A stretch of 64,000 nt of DNA from Siphonodentalium dalli (Eukaryota; Mollusca; Scaphopoda; Gadilida; Siphonodentaliidae): assembly GCA_032622095.1 (NCBI GenBank), contig CP136061.1, forward strand, positions 253,903,582 through 253,967,581, read 5' to 3'. The translations under genes and the position numbers were made by a program. Shown here in pieces: positions 11,034 to 23,398 of this stretch; positions within the stretch are counted from its first letter, which is position 1, and every line of letters starts with the position of its first letter. The notes beneath the pieces were generated by a model, which saw only the letters and a program-made list of their open reading frames with translations, did not search any database and was not told where the DNA came from.

Positions 11034-11332
11034 ATTTATTGTGATTTAACTCTGATGAATAACCTGTAATTATCGGGACATCACCGAAGCGGATCGTTGA
11101 CGTATAATGTACGTCATCGTTCTTGGCGACAAAATGAACAAGAATAGTTCCAGCTTGTGTTGCACTAGAGTATACACTAATGTGTATTCAATGGCTGGGA
11201 TTCCATTGAATACATGTGCCTGATGTTAATGGGTGTAGACTAATATACCAGCCAGTCAACTAAAGAACAGTAATAACATACTCAATATGAGTGAATCCGG
11301 ACTATTGAATGGCTACTCGTTGTGTTGCCTTA
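11034..11332. other. Sequence without recognised features
   Basis: I see no gene, repeat or palindrome of note. A short direct repeat of GTGTATTCAATGGC / GAATACATGTG lies around 11180-11220. Confidence 0.4.
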
Positions 11333-11698
11333 GTGTGCGTTCAGACGACCACGATACAATCGTAAGTGGAGGAATCGGGCCCGACGAGATCGTGGAAAGT
11401 TTGTTCAGACGATTGCCATCTCGTCGTACATTATGATATCGTAGGTTGTTCTAAAGCATGTGATTGACTACCCTACGACCATTTCCAGTTACGATTTTTA
11501 CGTACACACGGCTGCGATTACGTCGCAAGTGGAGGTAACCAAGGATACGCCACGATTTCGCATCTCAAATCAAACAGCGCTTGATATTATTTTATGACCT
11601 ACGATTTTGACGTGAGCATGCGCAATCGAACAACCGGTTACTTCCTACGACGGAAATCTTCCCACTTACGATTGTATCGTGGTCGTCTGGACGTACAC
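11333..11698. mobile_element. MITE with 38-bp inverted ends and TTA flanks
   Basis: The left end GTGTGCGTTCAGACG pairs with the right end CGTCTGGACGTACAC, and the match extends over GACCACGATACAATCGTAAG. TTA occurs on both sides (11330-11332, 11699-11701). A 3-bp TTA/TAA duplication fits PIF/Harbinger-type elements. It has no transposase; the 61-codon frame inside is part of the inverted end. Confidence 0.7.
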
Positions 11699-12263
11699 TT
11701 AAACATTCCGCTATCCCTGATATATATACTATGGGTATGTCGTCACTCCCCACGATTCGCATTCATATGTGCACGGTGACAATCCGATTATTCTGTGTTC
11801 GAGATCAGTAGGCCGCTAAGGCTCATTTGGTCTCACCGGTATTTTGTTATAAAAGATCAAGAACATGTCCATTGGTTTGTATTCTCGTTTCCAAAATTCG
11901 GAGGAGGTGAGAACACGTTGCTTGTATGTTCTTGGTACGTGCATGGTGTTAATGACGCTAAATTGGTCAGGTTGCTACGTTTCGGTGAACAAAGACAAGG
12001 ACAATTCTATCGCGCGAAATTCGACAACTGGCTAAATTTCTAGTTCATGGAAGTAAAAGGACATTTTATTGAATGAATTTCGTCTCAAAGTTGATTTAAC
12101 TGCTCAGTGAATGGAAATTAAATTGCTATTTAGCTGTCGTCTGCCATTGTTTTTGCGACTCTCGTGTCTGTTTATTTGGGCTCAATGTCTCTTGTTGAAT
12201 AGACTGGTTCCAGGTTGAAACGCACAAATTTTAAAACGTAATTTCCTGCCCCCCCCCCCTTAA

Positions 12264-12868
12264 TGGCGCTGAGTTGGTCACACATCACCGAGTTTTTTTG
12301 TGTGATATAGGTACCCAGCTTCTCAAAATTGCGATAATGGTATCCAGGTTGCGATAATGGTATCCAGGTTGCGATAATGGTATCCAGGTTGTGATAATGG
12401 TATCCAGGTTTCGATAATGGTATCCATGTCGATAATGGTATCCAGGTTGCGATAATGGTATCCAGGTTGCGATAATGGTATCCATGTTGCGATAATGGTA
12501 TCCGGGTTGCGATAATGGTATCCAGGTTGGGAAAAATCGTGCTGAAGGTACTCAGGTTCATCATATCTCAAAATAAACGAGATTTCAATGACTTTGCTGG
12601 AAAGTCGTTTAGATGTAGGAAGTTGCTTTCAGTTTTAAGGTGTTTTTGTACTGCTCTAAATTGAGAGAATTTAGTTCCGACGAAGTATATCAACTAATGT
12701 ATCCTTTGATATATTGTCCTGCAGTGTAACTCAAAAATGCCTCGTCGACCGTAGATTAACATGGATACCTTTATCACAATTGTTCCCAATCTGGGTACCT
12801 TTATCACAATTTTCGGGACCTTGGTACCTTCATCACAAAAAACGGTGTGAGTGACCAATTCAGCGCCA
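12264..12868. mobile_element. Family D TTAA-flanked element carrying a satellite (605 bp)
   Basis: TTAA at 12260-12263 and 12869-12872 flank the inverted ends TGGCGCTGAGTTGGTCAC / GTGACCAATTCAGCGCCA. The interior has a 20-bp tandem array on one side and three diverged units with CTTTATCACAA on the other, facing the opposite way. Confidence 0.7.
12331..12528. repeat. 20-bp tandem repeat, about ten copies
   Basis: The unit is GCGATAATGGTATCCAGGTT, with one 18-bp unit at 12411-12428. The long minus-strand frames here (YHYRNLDTIIATWIPLSQPG-like) are only the translated repeat. Confidence 0.9.
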
Positions 12869-13084
12869 TTAAGACGTGACTCGCGCGTTGTCAGAACTCC
12901 GACAACAGACCAGGAACGTACCAAGAACATACAAAGAAAATGCGTTGTCGGGTCTGGAATCTCACTCACCGAAATGGGGGAATAAGAATACAAACCCATG
13001 AACATGTTCTTGGTCTGTTCTCATATGTTCAAATCGCCAAGAACCTGTTCGTTCGTAACCTGTTCGTAACCTGGTCGCGATATT

Positions 13085-13175
13085 CGATCTTTGTAACCTG
13101 TCTATCGCGAACAATCAATAGACACCTTTCGCTGCTATACGACAGATTAGAATTACGATTAGGTACCATGTCATT
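13085..13175. repeat. Segment duplicated inside the family F element
   Basis: Matches 10505-10605 over AACCTGTCTATCGC, CAATAGACACCTTTCGCT and AGAATTACGATTA. It is either the source of, or a sister to, the captured segment. Confidence 0.7.
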
Positions 13176-13270
13176 AGAATTTGCATTCTTTCTATTCCTT
13201 GTAGTTTTTCCACTACCCGTAGCTACGATTATGGTTTCGGATTGTCAACCAAATTCACAAGTATGAAACG

Positions 13271-13839
13271 CGTCTATTAAACGCGGATTCGAAATTACAA
13301 AAACAATTTTATATGGGCTGCCAATTAGTAGGTACACGTTCTTATGTGTTGCTGCCGTAAGTTTAGCACATATGACTGCTTTACTTTGAGGCAGTTCCAT
13401 GTTCCCGCCATCCATGGTGAGGATAAACTTCCCAACCTATGTGAAAATCTGCCCCAAACTAATGTCTGTTAGGTATAACCCATTGGCTAGTTGTGAAACC
13501 AACCCATTACTGAGACACAACCCTAATAAGTTGAGAAATATTTTTCCACTGGCCTCGACTGCTATGGGAGACATAGACTCAGATTGAAATTCCCACTGGA
13601 ACACCCATTGGGAACCTCGATTGTGCAATGTGTCGTCTGCCAATTTTGGGATATAGAGAAACTAAACTAAACAAGAACGATGAGGTTCGCCGAATTCACG
13701 ATTATCTCCGATTGACTTCTGTTGAGTCCTGCGAATTTTTGATTGGTTGACACTGATGTATATAATACTCTTCCAAAGTAATGGGATTCCATGATATATA
13801 TTTAGCGGATATTACTTGGTTTGTTTGATGTTAGGCCCA
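13271..13839. other. No recognised feature
   Basis: A 68-codon minus-strand frame (13437-13643) resembles no family I know. No inverted or tandem repeat was seen. Confidence 0.3.
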
Positions 13840-13972
13840 ATATCAGCCCGAGGTAACCTCATATCAGCCCGAGGTAACCTCATATCAGCCCGAGGTAACC
13901 TCATATCAGCCCGAGGTAACCTCATATCAGCCCGAGGTAACCTCATATCAGCCCGAGGTAACCTCATATCAG
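13840..13972. repeat. 21-bp tandem repeat, six full copies
   Basis: The unit is ATATCAGCCCGAGGTAACCTC, with full units from 13840 to 13965 and a partial one after. Diverged copies in the opposite orientation follow at about 13990-14022 (GGCTGATATGGGGTTACC). Because 21 is a multiple of three, it gives a spurious RLPRADM peptide repeat. Confidence 0.9.
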
Positions 13973-14022
13973 CCTGAAACCGAAGGTCGACGGCTGATAT
14001 GGGGTTACCGATGGCTGATATC

Positions 14023-16805
14023 AGGCACAAATAGATACCTATACGTTATTTTATAGTATATAGTGAAGTAGATTTTTCGGCATGTCGTTCGATATTACTC
14101 GGTTTAAGGGCGATATTAGCCTATAGTTCGATAACATGTTATTGTTCTGTAGTCAGTTTACTCAGACTGCAGTAACAATTATAAGTCGGCCTCAGTCCGA
14201 GCGAACCCAATCACTATAAAACTGTATTTCATATGCAATCCCAGACAACATACAATATCTTCAATATATTACTTCGGTTATTGCATATTTTAATTCCACT
14301 ATGTATGTAAATTGAATATTATTATCCATCCCTACATAGTGAATTCGAAAATGCGCCTGTTTTTTTAAACGGGTGTATTATGTTTTATGTCTCTCCGCCA
14401 TTCCGTCCGTTCATGATTCGATTCCGGGAGATAACTTTAGTTCTGTTGAACAAAATTACATGTTCACATGAAGCTGCAAAATATGTTGTCGCCCTGTGCT
14501 CACCTTGATTGGTGATAATCCGGGGAAATAACTAACACTATTTCTGATTGGGCAAAATCCGTCACATGATAACCCGGGAAAAAGTCATATTGGACTCATA
14601 ACGCTTTTTTTATCGGGACTACGTGACGTCACGAAGTAACTTTATTGCCAAATGAATCGGTAAAATTATGATGCGCGCGCAATACGCTGGTGAATTTGGC
14701 AGGATTTCACTTCCGTATTAAGTTTTTTTTCACTTCCGTGTTTACTGTCCCAAATCATGATATCTGCTTATCAGTTACAGGCTTTTATAGAGAATCAAGT
14801 GCCGACAAATACAAAAAATGACCCTTAAATGACCACAAAAGTTTATTCCTACAATTTGGATAAACATACAGATGGATAATAAAAATGTGATTATACAATG
14901 TCCTGTACAGTATGTGTTTTTCTTGTACTCGTCCAGGTTGTGGTGAAAAGTCATATTGGACGAGACAAGCAGTGTACAAAAAAAACACTGTACACAACAT
15001 TGTATAATAACTTTATAATATTGGTCTCCATAAAACGTCATGTCAAATGTGATGATTGGAGAATTAAAACGACTTGAGAACTTCGAAGTTGGTTCATGTG
15101 ATATAAAATAAAATTTATAAAAGTCTATAAAACAAAGATCATCAACAATTACATGTACAAAAATAGATTGAATTTGTTCTTAGTTACATTATTAGTAACT
15201 CTCCAAAAATGAAATTTCGAATGTCAAAACCATTCTTAATGAAACATAAGCGAGATCTCTTGGTCGCGACCCTATTAAATTCACCCAGCTCCATTCCGTG
15301 GTTTCAGAGATTCTTCCAGCCCAGGTTCCGTGGCTTTAGTGCTATATACTGGTCAAAGTTTTGGAGTGGCATTTCCATATATACCGATAACAGTCCAATT
15401 ATTTCAATATGATAACAAAAGTTAATCAAAACTTGAAGGTAAACATTGGAAAAGGTCAAAGCATTGAATAAATATTCTGGAAATAATATTCAGATTAAAA
15501 TATTTGAACTTAGTACACGGTTAGCGATATTTGTCGACAAATCACTGTAACAATTTTGGTTTCAACGCGTGGACATTCGCTAAGTGTTATGAGTGATGAA
15601 TATAAGAATAACATTTATCTATTTATCCATGTTCTTAGTGTTAATGTTTACAGACTCTTATTTTGCTGCACATGTACCATCTCTGGGCACCTTGTGTCCC
15701 TTTAAGTAAATCGGAATCGAAATATCTCAGCACCTTGTAATGATATCGAGCCATATATAGTCTCTGTGGGTATATCGATATCAAGTCGTGAAATAGCAAC
15801 AAGGGGGTGTTGGAGTCCACCAACTTTGGTCAAACTTTTCAACATTTTGACATTTCATGCCCAACACAACATTTATTGGTAATTTACAACCAAAAGGGGG
15901 TTGAATTTGTTATGATAATCTCATATTCAAGCCGGAATTTAGTTTGAATTTTATTGGTGTGGGGCTTTGAAATTTCAAGGGGAGGTTCCTTTGAAAATTT
16001 CAACGTATACACCTCCCCCCCCCCAACGGATACCCTCTAGCCATGACAAGGATCGATGTAGGGACACATTTACCTTTATTCCGCCCAGGGTACGGACTCT
16101 TGTTCTCATGGCGATTTCAGCTCCGGGTACACAGAAAGGCATACATGGACAGTCACCGAGCCGACCCGACAAGTCACACAGCACGCACGGCCAACAAAAG
16201 TATGCATAGCAACCTGGAAATATTGGATAACAGTCTGTGTTACAGGTATAATCATATCAGGGTTAAAGGATGAGCTACTGGACATCCGTAGGCCGAGACC
16301 ATTTATAGTTGACGAATGCCCAGTCTTATAATATACAAGGAGAAATACATTTATACAGATGAATAATTATGACACGTTTACGAACAACTGACAACAAAAC
16401 CACGCCCCATGAACGGCTCGTGTGAGTGGGAATTGCGTGTGGACTTTGCTGTGAACACAAAAGGCACAACACAACGATGTACAACTTTGTTCGAAAATAA
16501 ATCGATGTACGCAAAGATAATATATTATTTGTTTTCGGTCGAACATATACCGTAGTATACATGTATATATACGTTATATATAATGCATGCCGACGCAATT
16601 GAATCTGTACTTTGGTCGCGTAGGCATAACTATATGTTTGACTCCAACATTGCATTTTCATATTGTCACGATACTGTTGTGTCCAAAAGAACAGTAACAC
16701 CATTTCTGCTGCGGTAGGTTTCAATGTTATATAAACCCCCTGGTATGTATATTACCAGCACGCCTCTCGACACAAGTCATTGAATTACGTGGGGGTTATA
16801 CACAC
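14023..16805. other. 2.8 kb without a recognised gene
   Basis: Contains an imperfect palindrome at about 14888-15010 (TTATACAATGT / ACATTGTATAA edges) and a segment (about 15420-15850) distantly similar to 29275-30130, for example GCGATATTTGT, ATCACTGTAACA and CTCCATGTTCTT. Several open frames of 60-132 codons (such as 16326-16724, minus) look like chance frames. Confidence 0.4.
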
Positions 16806-16962
16806 TTTTTATTTATTTATTGCCTCCATATGCGGAGAGTATATATACATTACATAGATATATACATGAGTCAAGTTTTATGTACACAAAATTCCAGAGT
16901 AGTCCACGTGTATTGTACATCTATGTCCATTTCGATAGATGACTAGGGTCCGCATTCCTCGC

Positions 16963-19900
16963 TCATACATTACATGTAGCGCTTTCGCCTCTTATGATAG
17001 TGCAACTGATGAAGAGGAAAGTGGCTGTGTCTATGTTGGTTCTGTTTGACTCAACATCGTTTGTGATAACAATATTGTTTCCACCTAGTACGAACACTTG
17101 CATAGCGATGTCGTTCAGTTGATACAGGAATTTAAAGGTATCAACGCCATATGCATCAATAATTCGTTCCCAATATATGTTTCGGAGATTATATATTGAC
17201 AGGGAGTTACATTTACTCAATGCGTGAACGAGTTCGTTTTCATACAGTTTCCCCACAAGCACAACATACCAGTCCATTTGGGTATATTGTCTTGTTTAAT
17301 AGAGGAGCAAGATTTTTAAGTCGTGCCGAATATTCTGGCCGCGCTTTCAGCAGATGCCATATTGTCCAGCATGAGAGAGGACTGCTGTGAATCTCCCGAG
17401 CTAAAGCCAGCGATTCGTTGCTGTAAACATCGTTAATCCATTCTGATGCGTACACATGTTCCACCGCTGATTTCACAAGCCTTTTCCATGCTTGCTTGCA
17501 AGGAAATATACCTGTGTTCAGAAAAGTCTCCAGATGGTCATTGAGACCGAATATGTCAAGTATACGGACAATGTCACTCACAAATCCAGTTAAGGGTCGT
17601 TCAAAAAGTCTGAATCGAAAGAGTTTGTAAAGAAACAGTTTTAGTGGTACTTGGTGGCCTTCTGGTAGGTGCAGTAGATCGCCAAGGAATTTGAGCTTCT
17701 TGGAACGGATTTCATGTTCGAGAGGCATAAGTCACAGGAGACTAAACGAAACATTAGTACTGGTACGCTTTGGAATGGATTGCATATTTTTAACACATGT
17801 CCTGTATGAACGTTCCATACCAAGGAGTTGTGTCGTGTTAGTCGCTGGAAGCAACTCACACCCGTACAGAGATTTGGGTAGGACGACACTTTTGAATAGT
17901 TTGGACATTGTCAGAGGACTGCATGAATTCAGTAGTTGTCTTCCAGCTAGTCCGAAATAAGATTTCCTCATAACCTCACATACGACATTAGACCTTTTGT
18001 TAGCATTGTCAAATTTGTTTTGCGTAATGCCAAGATGAGTGGCACTTGGTTGCTCAGCTAATTCTCTGTCGCCAATAAACCAACGTCGCCTCTGCTTCTC
18101 GAACTGTCGCTTTGGCTCGTTGAACACAACAACAACACTTTTAGTTTGTGAGAAGTTAAAGCGCCAACGGGAACTATAGTTACTGCAGATTTCAAGGAGA
18201 CTATCCATGCCGAATTTAGTTAGGGAAATCAGCGCGATATCGTCTGCTGTCGTCGGAGAGGTACACGGAATACTTTCAACTGACAGTCCGGTCTCCGATG
18301 ATCTAATGTCTTTGATGAGCTGGTCGACATTCACCAAGTAGAAGAAAGAGCTTGTCACGGCCCATTGTCGTGTTCTTTGTCGAATGGCGAAGGATTTAGA
18401 TAACATACCACCATATAGAACACGACTGAAACATTCCTCGTACATATCTGCAATAACGCGGAGTATTTTACCCCGCATTCCTCGCACATACAAAATTTGA
18501 CCAACAGGCCATTATGCCAGACGCGGTCAAAAGCCTTCTGTGAGTCTAGGAAACACACATATAGTTCAGAATTCATTTCATTTGCGTAACTTATGGACTC
18601 TTGAACCACATAAGACGTCATAAGGCAACTTATGCCTTTTTGAAAACCTAGCTGAAGACAGTCTGGAAATTCGGCAAAAGCTTCACTAATGAGAAACCGA
18701 TTCAGCAACACACCTTCAAACAATTTGTAGATTATCGGCATCAACGTTATAGCCCGGTAACTGTCTGGTGAACATTTTGGTTTCGGGTCTCCTTTGAATA
18801 ACGGGACAATTACACCTGTTTTTAAAACAGGTGGAATCCATTCGTGGCTGATCATGCCGTCGAACAAGCGGCATAAGCATTTAATGAGAGGTTGTGGGCC
18901 ATTCATGATGTGCTCGTTGACGATATTGTCTATGCCACCTGACTTATTCCTGGCAAGTTGTCTGACGATCCTAGATACCTCTTTCTCACTAACAGGTTCG
19001 CAGAAAATGTCGCAGAAGAAATATTCGTGAGATTCGTGGAAGAGCGACTCGATATAATCGTTTATCTCTTTCTCAAAGTTAGGTAACACATGTTCACCTG
19101 GAGTGTATAGTTTTTCAAAATAGACAGCCCATCCGTTCAGAATTTCCACTGGGTTCCGAACTACTGAATCATCAAATGACATAGCTGTCGATAGACCATT
19201 TGCGTGTGATTTCGCATTTAGGGTTTTCCAAAATCGACGCTGATCACTGTGTGCTAGAATTTCGAGTTCATCAAGTTTATTCTTATTAAAAAGTGTGTTG
19301 CTCCGTCTGAATGATCTACGAAACTCACGTTTGGCATTTTTATAAGCAACACAATGTGGAGAATAAGTCTTGTGGCGCTTCCCATTAGCTATCCATTCAG
19401 AACGTTTGTGTTTGACATTATTGTGTAAGGCATGAAGTTCATCGTTCCATAATTGTCTCTGATAGCGTTGGGATTGACGCTGTGGGGTAGCATATTTGGC
19501 AGCGTTCAATAAAATGTCTACCATTTCCAATGAGAACAATGAGATGTCCACATTCGATCTGAGTGGATCAGCACATTGAACACATATTGCATTTTATATC
19601 AAGTGTTGATATTTGTCTATGTCCAGTTTGTTCCAATTGAAGGTAACTTTTTCGAAGTTAGGCGTTTGCCAGAGTGTCGCATCCAATTCAGGGATGACAA
19701 GATCACATGTCACGGGAAGATGATTCGACGTGTTGTGGCTGTGGTCGTCAATTATGCTCGATCGTCTCACAAGATCTTTCAGTTCATCCTGAAGAATGAT
19801 GTGGTCGATAAGCGTTGGTCCAGAGTTGGGTGAAAAAGGACAGAATGTGAATAGTGGGCCTGAACACGATAGCTGAGTCGTTGATGAGAATGATTCCATG

Positions 19901-20492
19901 CGACCGATGAATGATTCGAACATAACTGTTCTCACGGCGTGGCTTACTGGCGTGCGTGGATTCGGGTCGCGGGATGAGCTGATGTGGGCATTCATGTCAC
20001 CAATCACGACGACAGAACTGTATGTTTTATATTCTGAAACAGCATTTTCTATCACATCTAAGCACTCATTATAGTATTGGTCACTGTGATTGGTACTTGG
20101 CATATATGTCTGAATTACATGTATCACAATAGAGCCCGATGCACCACAATTGATCTGTATGCCAACGTTACGTTCCCCAGAGATACTCAACATCACACAG
20201 TTATTTATAATGTCTGTGTGGATAAGAAATGCAACACCGTCACGGACGAAGCTTCCGCCATTCGAGGTCACTATGAGCCTCCCGGCTTCCCAAAACTAAC
20301 ATATTTGTTGCACAATGAGTCCAGGAATTCAAGGTTTTGTTCGACAAGCCAGTGTTCGGAGATGCCGACGACGTGGTAGCGTTGGGTGCGCAACAGATTG
20401 ACAAGATAACATGAGTTTGGAATGACGCCAGTTGCATTCCATGTCGCAATATTGAGTTCACTCATAGCCATTGACTTGTTTAGGGCGCTCAT
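16963..20492 (-). pseudogene. LINE ORF2: endonuclease plus reverse transcriptase
   Basis: The N-terminal endonuclease/exonuclease/phosphatase fold shows NIATWNATG, GISEHWL, QTYMP, GDMNAH, DHIIL and SNHLPV, the usual motif series of target-nicking endonucleases. The reverse transcriptase shows SYRAITLMPIIYKLFE, LGFQKGISC, FLDSQKAFDRVWH and TTADDIAL, where the catalytic YxDD has become TADD. The C-terminus has CCACG followed by HALSKC, a CCHC-like knuckle. The frame is broken near 20271 (shift), 19594 (TAA), about 18490 (shift), 17732 (TGA) and about 17236 (shift). About 1,170 codons in total, near the usual ORF2 length. ORF1 overlaps its start by about 35 bp. Confidence 0.9.
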
Positions 20493-20802
20493 TTTTCCAT
20501 GGTCGGAAACGTATACCGGCCGGCCAGAAACCGTTACTGTGCAGAGTTTTTGTATCAGAAGCCGATATATGAATGTGAGCCGACTGCGTGCCGACGCGGG
20601 TACTTCCCATAAGCCTCACAAATGATGGTGACACACCATTGGCTTCAAGAAAATCCCACATATCACATTGCCTAGATTTTAGTGAGATTCCACTGACAAA
20701 GAATTTTCGAGTTCTGTTACGTTTCATGGGAACTCCAAAAGAAACCATGTGTGCGTTCGTTTTGTTGATATTCGCGCTGCTCAAGCGAAACGTAGTTGTC
20801 AC
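20458..20802 (-). pseudogene. LINE ORF1, C-terminal fragment
   Basis: Open for about 115 codons. It contains KFFVSGISLKSRQCDMWDFL and later GFWPAGIRFRPW. This resembles the RNA-binding, RRM-like region and the FWPxG motif often found just before the end of ORF1 proteins in LINEs. It overlaps the start of ORF2. The upstream coding part is absent or frameshifted. Confidence 0.65.
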
Positions 20803-20860
20803 TGCAGTCTTCAGGTTTAAGTGACTCTACTTCAGCACTGTCGCAAAGAACTATTTCTAG

Positions 20861-21712
20861 ATTAGAGGCCTCCACGGAGAGCTCCAGGTGCATACAATTG
20901 GGGAAATGGACGTTCTTGGTTATGAATGTCGACTTGTGGCATAATGCATGAACGTTCTAGTTTAAATGTCGTATAAGTGTAACAGGAAGCAGATTCCTGT
21001 CCGATCGTACGATTCCCGGCAGAGTTCATATGACAACTAGCAGTCAAAAATGCATACTTTATTAAAATAGCAAAGACATGCATCACAGGTCCATTATTGG
21101 TTGGATACAGCATGCCACTTTAAGAAAACAGCATAGGCAACCAAATACCAGTAAATATCATTTACTTTAGTATTTGGTTGGAAGCAAAATACCTGTCAGT
21201 GTGATTTAATTTAGTATTTGGCTCCTGGAAGCCGGTGTGGCTTTAATCTGGACAATATTACAACAAAAGAACAGCAAAACCATTACTACCTCTACACGGG
21301 ACCAGGTTTGCACCACCTGAGGTGTATTAGAATTAGGTGATTTTATAATGAGGAGCATAGCAGATAGAGTTGTCCCTCTTGTAATGTTCATTAGAATAGA
21401 GCAGTTGATAAAGACGTACACTTGTATGAACATCACAGGAGGGGCAAATCTGCACCCGCTACATAAAGCATGGTATAAAATACCCATTCTTAGAAATAGA
21501 AGGTCGGGGTAGAACAAAGGAGCTGAGTTTCAAATAAATCTAAAAGCCGTCGTTGACGAAAAACGGATCTGAAAATGTGGATACTGGGTTGTGGATTAAG
21601 CGAAACAAGTGGACGACCAGCTAATAAATAGTATGAACAGTACTTCCAGCAAATATTAATCTGTTTCATTGAATAAATTGGCTTTATGCCTAGTGTACTG
21701 TTTTTTGTCAGT
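20861..21712. other. No recognised gene
   Basis: AT-rich. Two frames (20862-21113 and 21206-21517, minus) resemble nothing known. A short repeat of TTAGTATTTGG occurs twice near 21168-21220. Confidence 0.35.
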
Positions 21713-23090
21713 GCCGATATACAGACTGTATTATTAACTTAAAGCCGATATACAGGCTGTAGTATTAACTTAAAGCCGATATACAGGCTGTATTATTAAC
21801 TTAAGGCCGATATGCAGGCTGTATTATTAACTTAAAGCCGATATTCAGGCTGTATTATTCACTTAAAGCCGACATTCAGGCTGCATTATTAACTTAAAAC
21901 CTATATGCAGGCTGTATTATTAACTTAAAACCGATATACATGCTGTATTATTAACTTAAAGCCGATATGCAGCCTGTATATTAACTTAAAGCCGATATGC
22001 AGGCCGTACGTATTATTAACTTAAAGCCGATATGCGGTCTGTTTTATTAACTTAAAGCCGATATGCAGGCCGTATTATTAACTTAAAGCCGATATGCGGT
22101 CTGTTTTATTAACTTAAAGCCGATATGCAGGCTGTATTATTAACTTAAAGCCGATATGCAGGCTGTATTATTAACTTAAAGCCGATATAGAGGCTGTATT
22201 ATTAACTTAAAGTCGATATGCAGACTGTATTATTAACTTAAAGCCGATATACAGGCTGTAGTATTAACTTAAAGCCGATATACAGGCTGTATTATTAACT
22301 TAAGGCCGATATGCAGGCTGTATTATTAACTTAAAGCCGATATTCAGGCTGTATTATTCACTTAAAGCCGACATTCAGGCTGTATTATTAACTCAAAACC
22401 GATATGCAGGCTGTATTATTAACTTAAAACCGATATACATGCTGTATTATTAACTTAAAGCCGATATGCAGCCTGTATTATTAACTTAAAGCCGATATGC
22501 AGGCCGTACGTATTATTAACTTAAAGCCGATATGCGGTCTGTTTTATTAACTTAAAGCCGACATGCAGGATGTATTATTAACTTAAAGCCGATATACAGG
22601 CTGAATTATTAACTTAAAACCGATATGCAGCCTGTAGTATTAACTTAAAGCCGATATGCAGGCTGTATTATTAACTTAAAGCCGATATGCAGGCTGTATT
22701 ATTAACTTAAAGCCGATATACAGGCTGTATTATTAACTTAAGGCCGATATGCAGGCTGTATTATTAACTTAAAGCCGATATGCAGGCTGTATTATTAACT
22801 TAAAGCCGATATGCAGGCTGTATTATTAACTTAAAGCCGATATACAAGCTGTATTATTAACTTATAGCCGGTATACAGTCTGTATTATTAACTTAAAGCC
22901 GATATGCAGGCTGTATTATTAACTTAAAGTCGATATGCAGGCTGTATTATTAACTTAAAGCCGATATGCAGGCTGTATTATTAACTTAAAGTCGATATGC
23001 AGGCTATATTATTAACTTAAAGCCGATATGCAGGCTATATTATTAACTTAAAGCCGATATGCAGGCTGTATTATTAACTTAAAACTGATA
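21713..23090. repeat. 31-bp satellite, about 44 copies
   Basis: The unit is GCCGATATGCAGGCTG followed by TATTATTAACTTAAA. Variant units show local duplication: the run starting at 21744 is repeated about 499 bp later at 22243, including shared private variants (CCGACATTCAGG, GGCCGTACG, ATGCGGTCTG). The repeat has no open frame. Confidence 0.95.
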
Positions 23091-23398
23091 GCTCGCTTGC
23101 TGCTTTATTGTTTGCGTAATTTCATTCGCCATGTCATTTCTTTTAATGTATCCATGCTATTCTGTGTTTTCATATTTTCTAGGTTAATCTTATTCTTCCG
23201 AATAAAGTCATGATCGCCATTGTGGAACTCGTGGTTGTGCCTCAAAGTTTGTTTAATTAACTTTATTGCTAAATATCGGTTAATGAAAACAAATATTCCT
23301 TTGATTTGAACCTTTGAAAATGAATTGGGGTATCATGAATTGATTTTGGTAATGATAGTGAGTATACGATGTTATGCATACCTGTTGATGGATTTTAA
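23091..23398. other. AT-rich sequence between satellite and MITE
   Basis: No gene or repeat recognised. Confidence 0.4.

Larger units (their letters stand above)
11850..13010. repeat. Inverted repeat pair enclosing a satellite-bearing element
   Basis: 11850-11960 is the approximate reverse complement of 12905-13010, sharing GTATGTTCTTGGTACGT and CATTGGTTTGTATTC-like segments. The two arms frame the TTAA element at 12264-12868. It is probably a foldback-type element; its outer ends are unclear. Confidence 0.6.
16806..20860 (-). mobile_element. Non-LTR retrotransposon (LINE), inactive
   Basis: Read on the minus strand, it holds the end of an ORF1, an endonuclease-reverse transcriptase ORF2 with five or more disabling changes, and a 3' end at about 16806-16835. 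That 3' end shows a short inverted CTCCGCATATGGAG-like motif followed by a tail of AATA repeats, a LINE-style microsatellite tail. The 5' part of ORF1 is missing or unrecognisable beyond about 20860. The clade cannot be decided by eye; a CR1/L2-like group with an AP-type endonuclease is possible. Confidence 0.85.

Noticed and set aside
12172-12571. Long minus-strand frames rich in YHYRNLDTII
   Set aside because: They are three-frame translations of the 20-bp tandem repeat; 20 is not a multiple of three, so all frames stay open.
13812-14030. Repeated RLPRADM peptide
   Set aside because: Translation of a 21-bp DNA repeat; no start context or flanking exon.
16326-16724. 132-codon minus-strand frame
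   Set aside because: No recognisable domain, tyrosine and isoleucine rich from AT-rich DNA, and no splice or start evidence.
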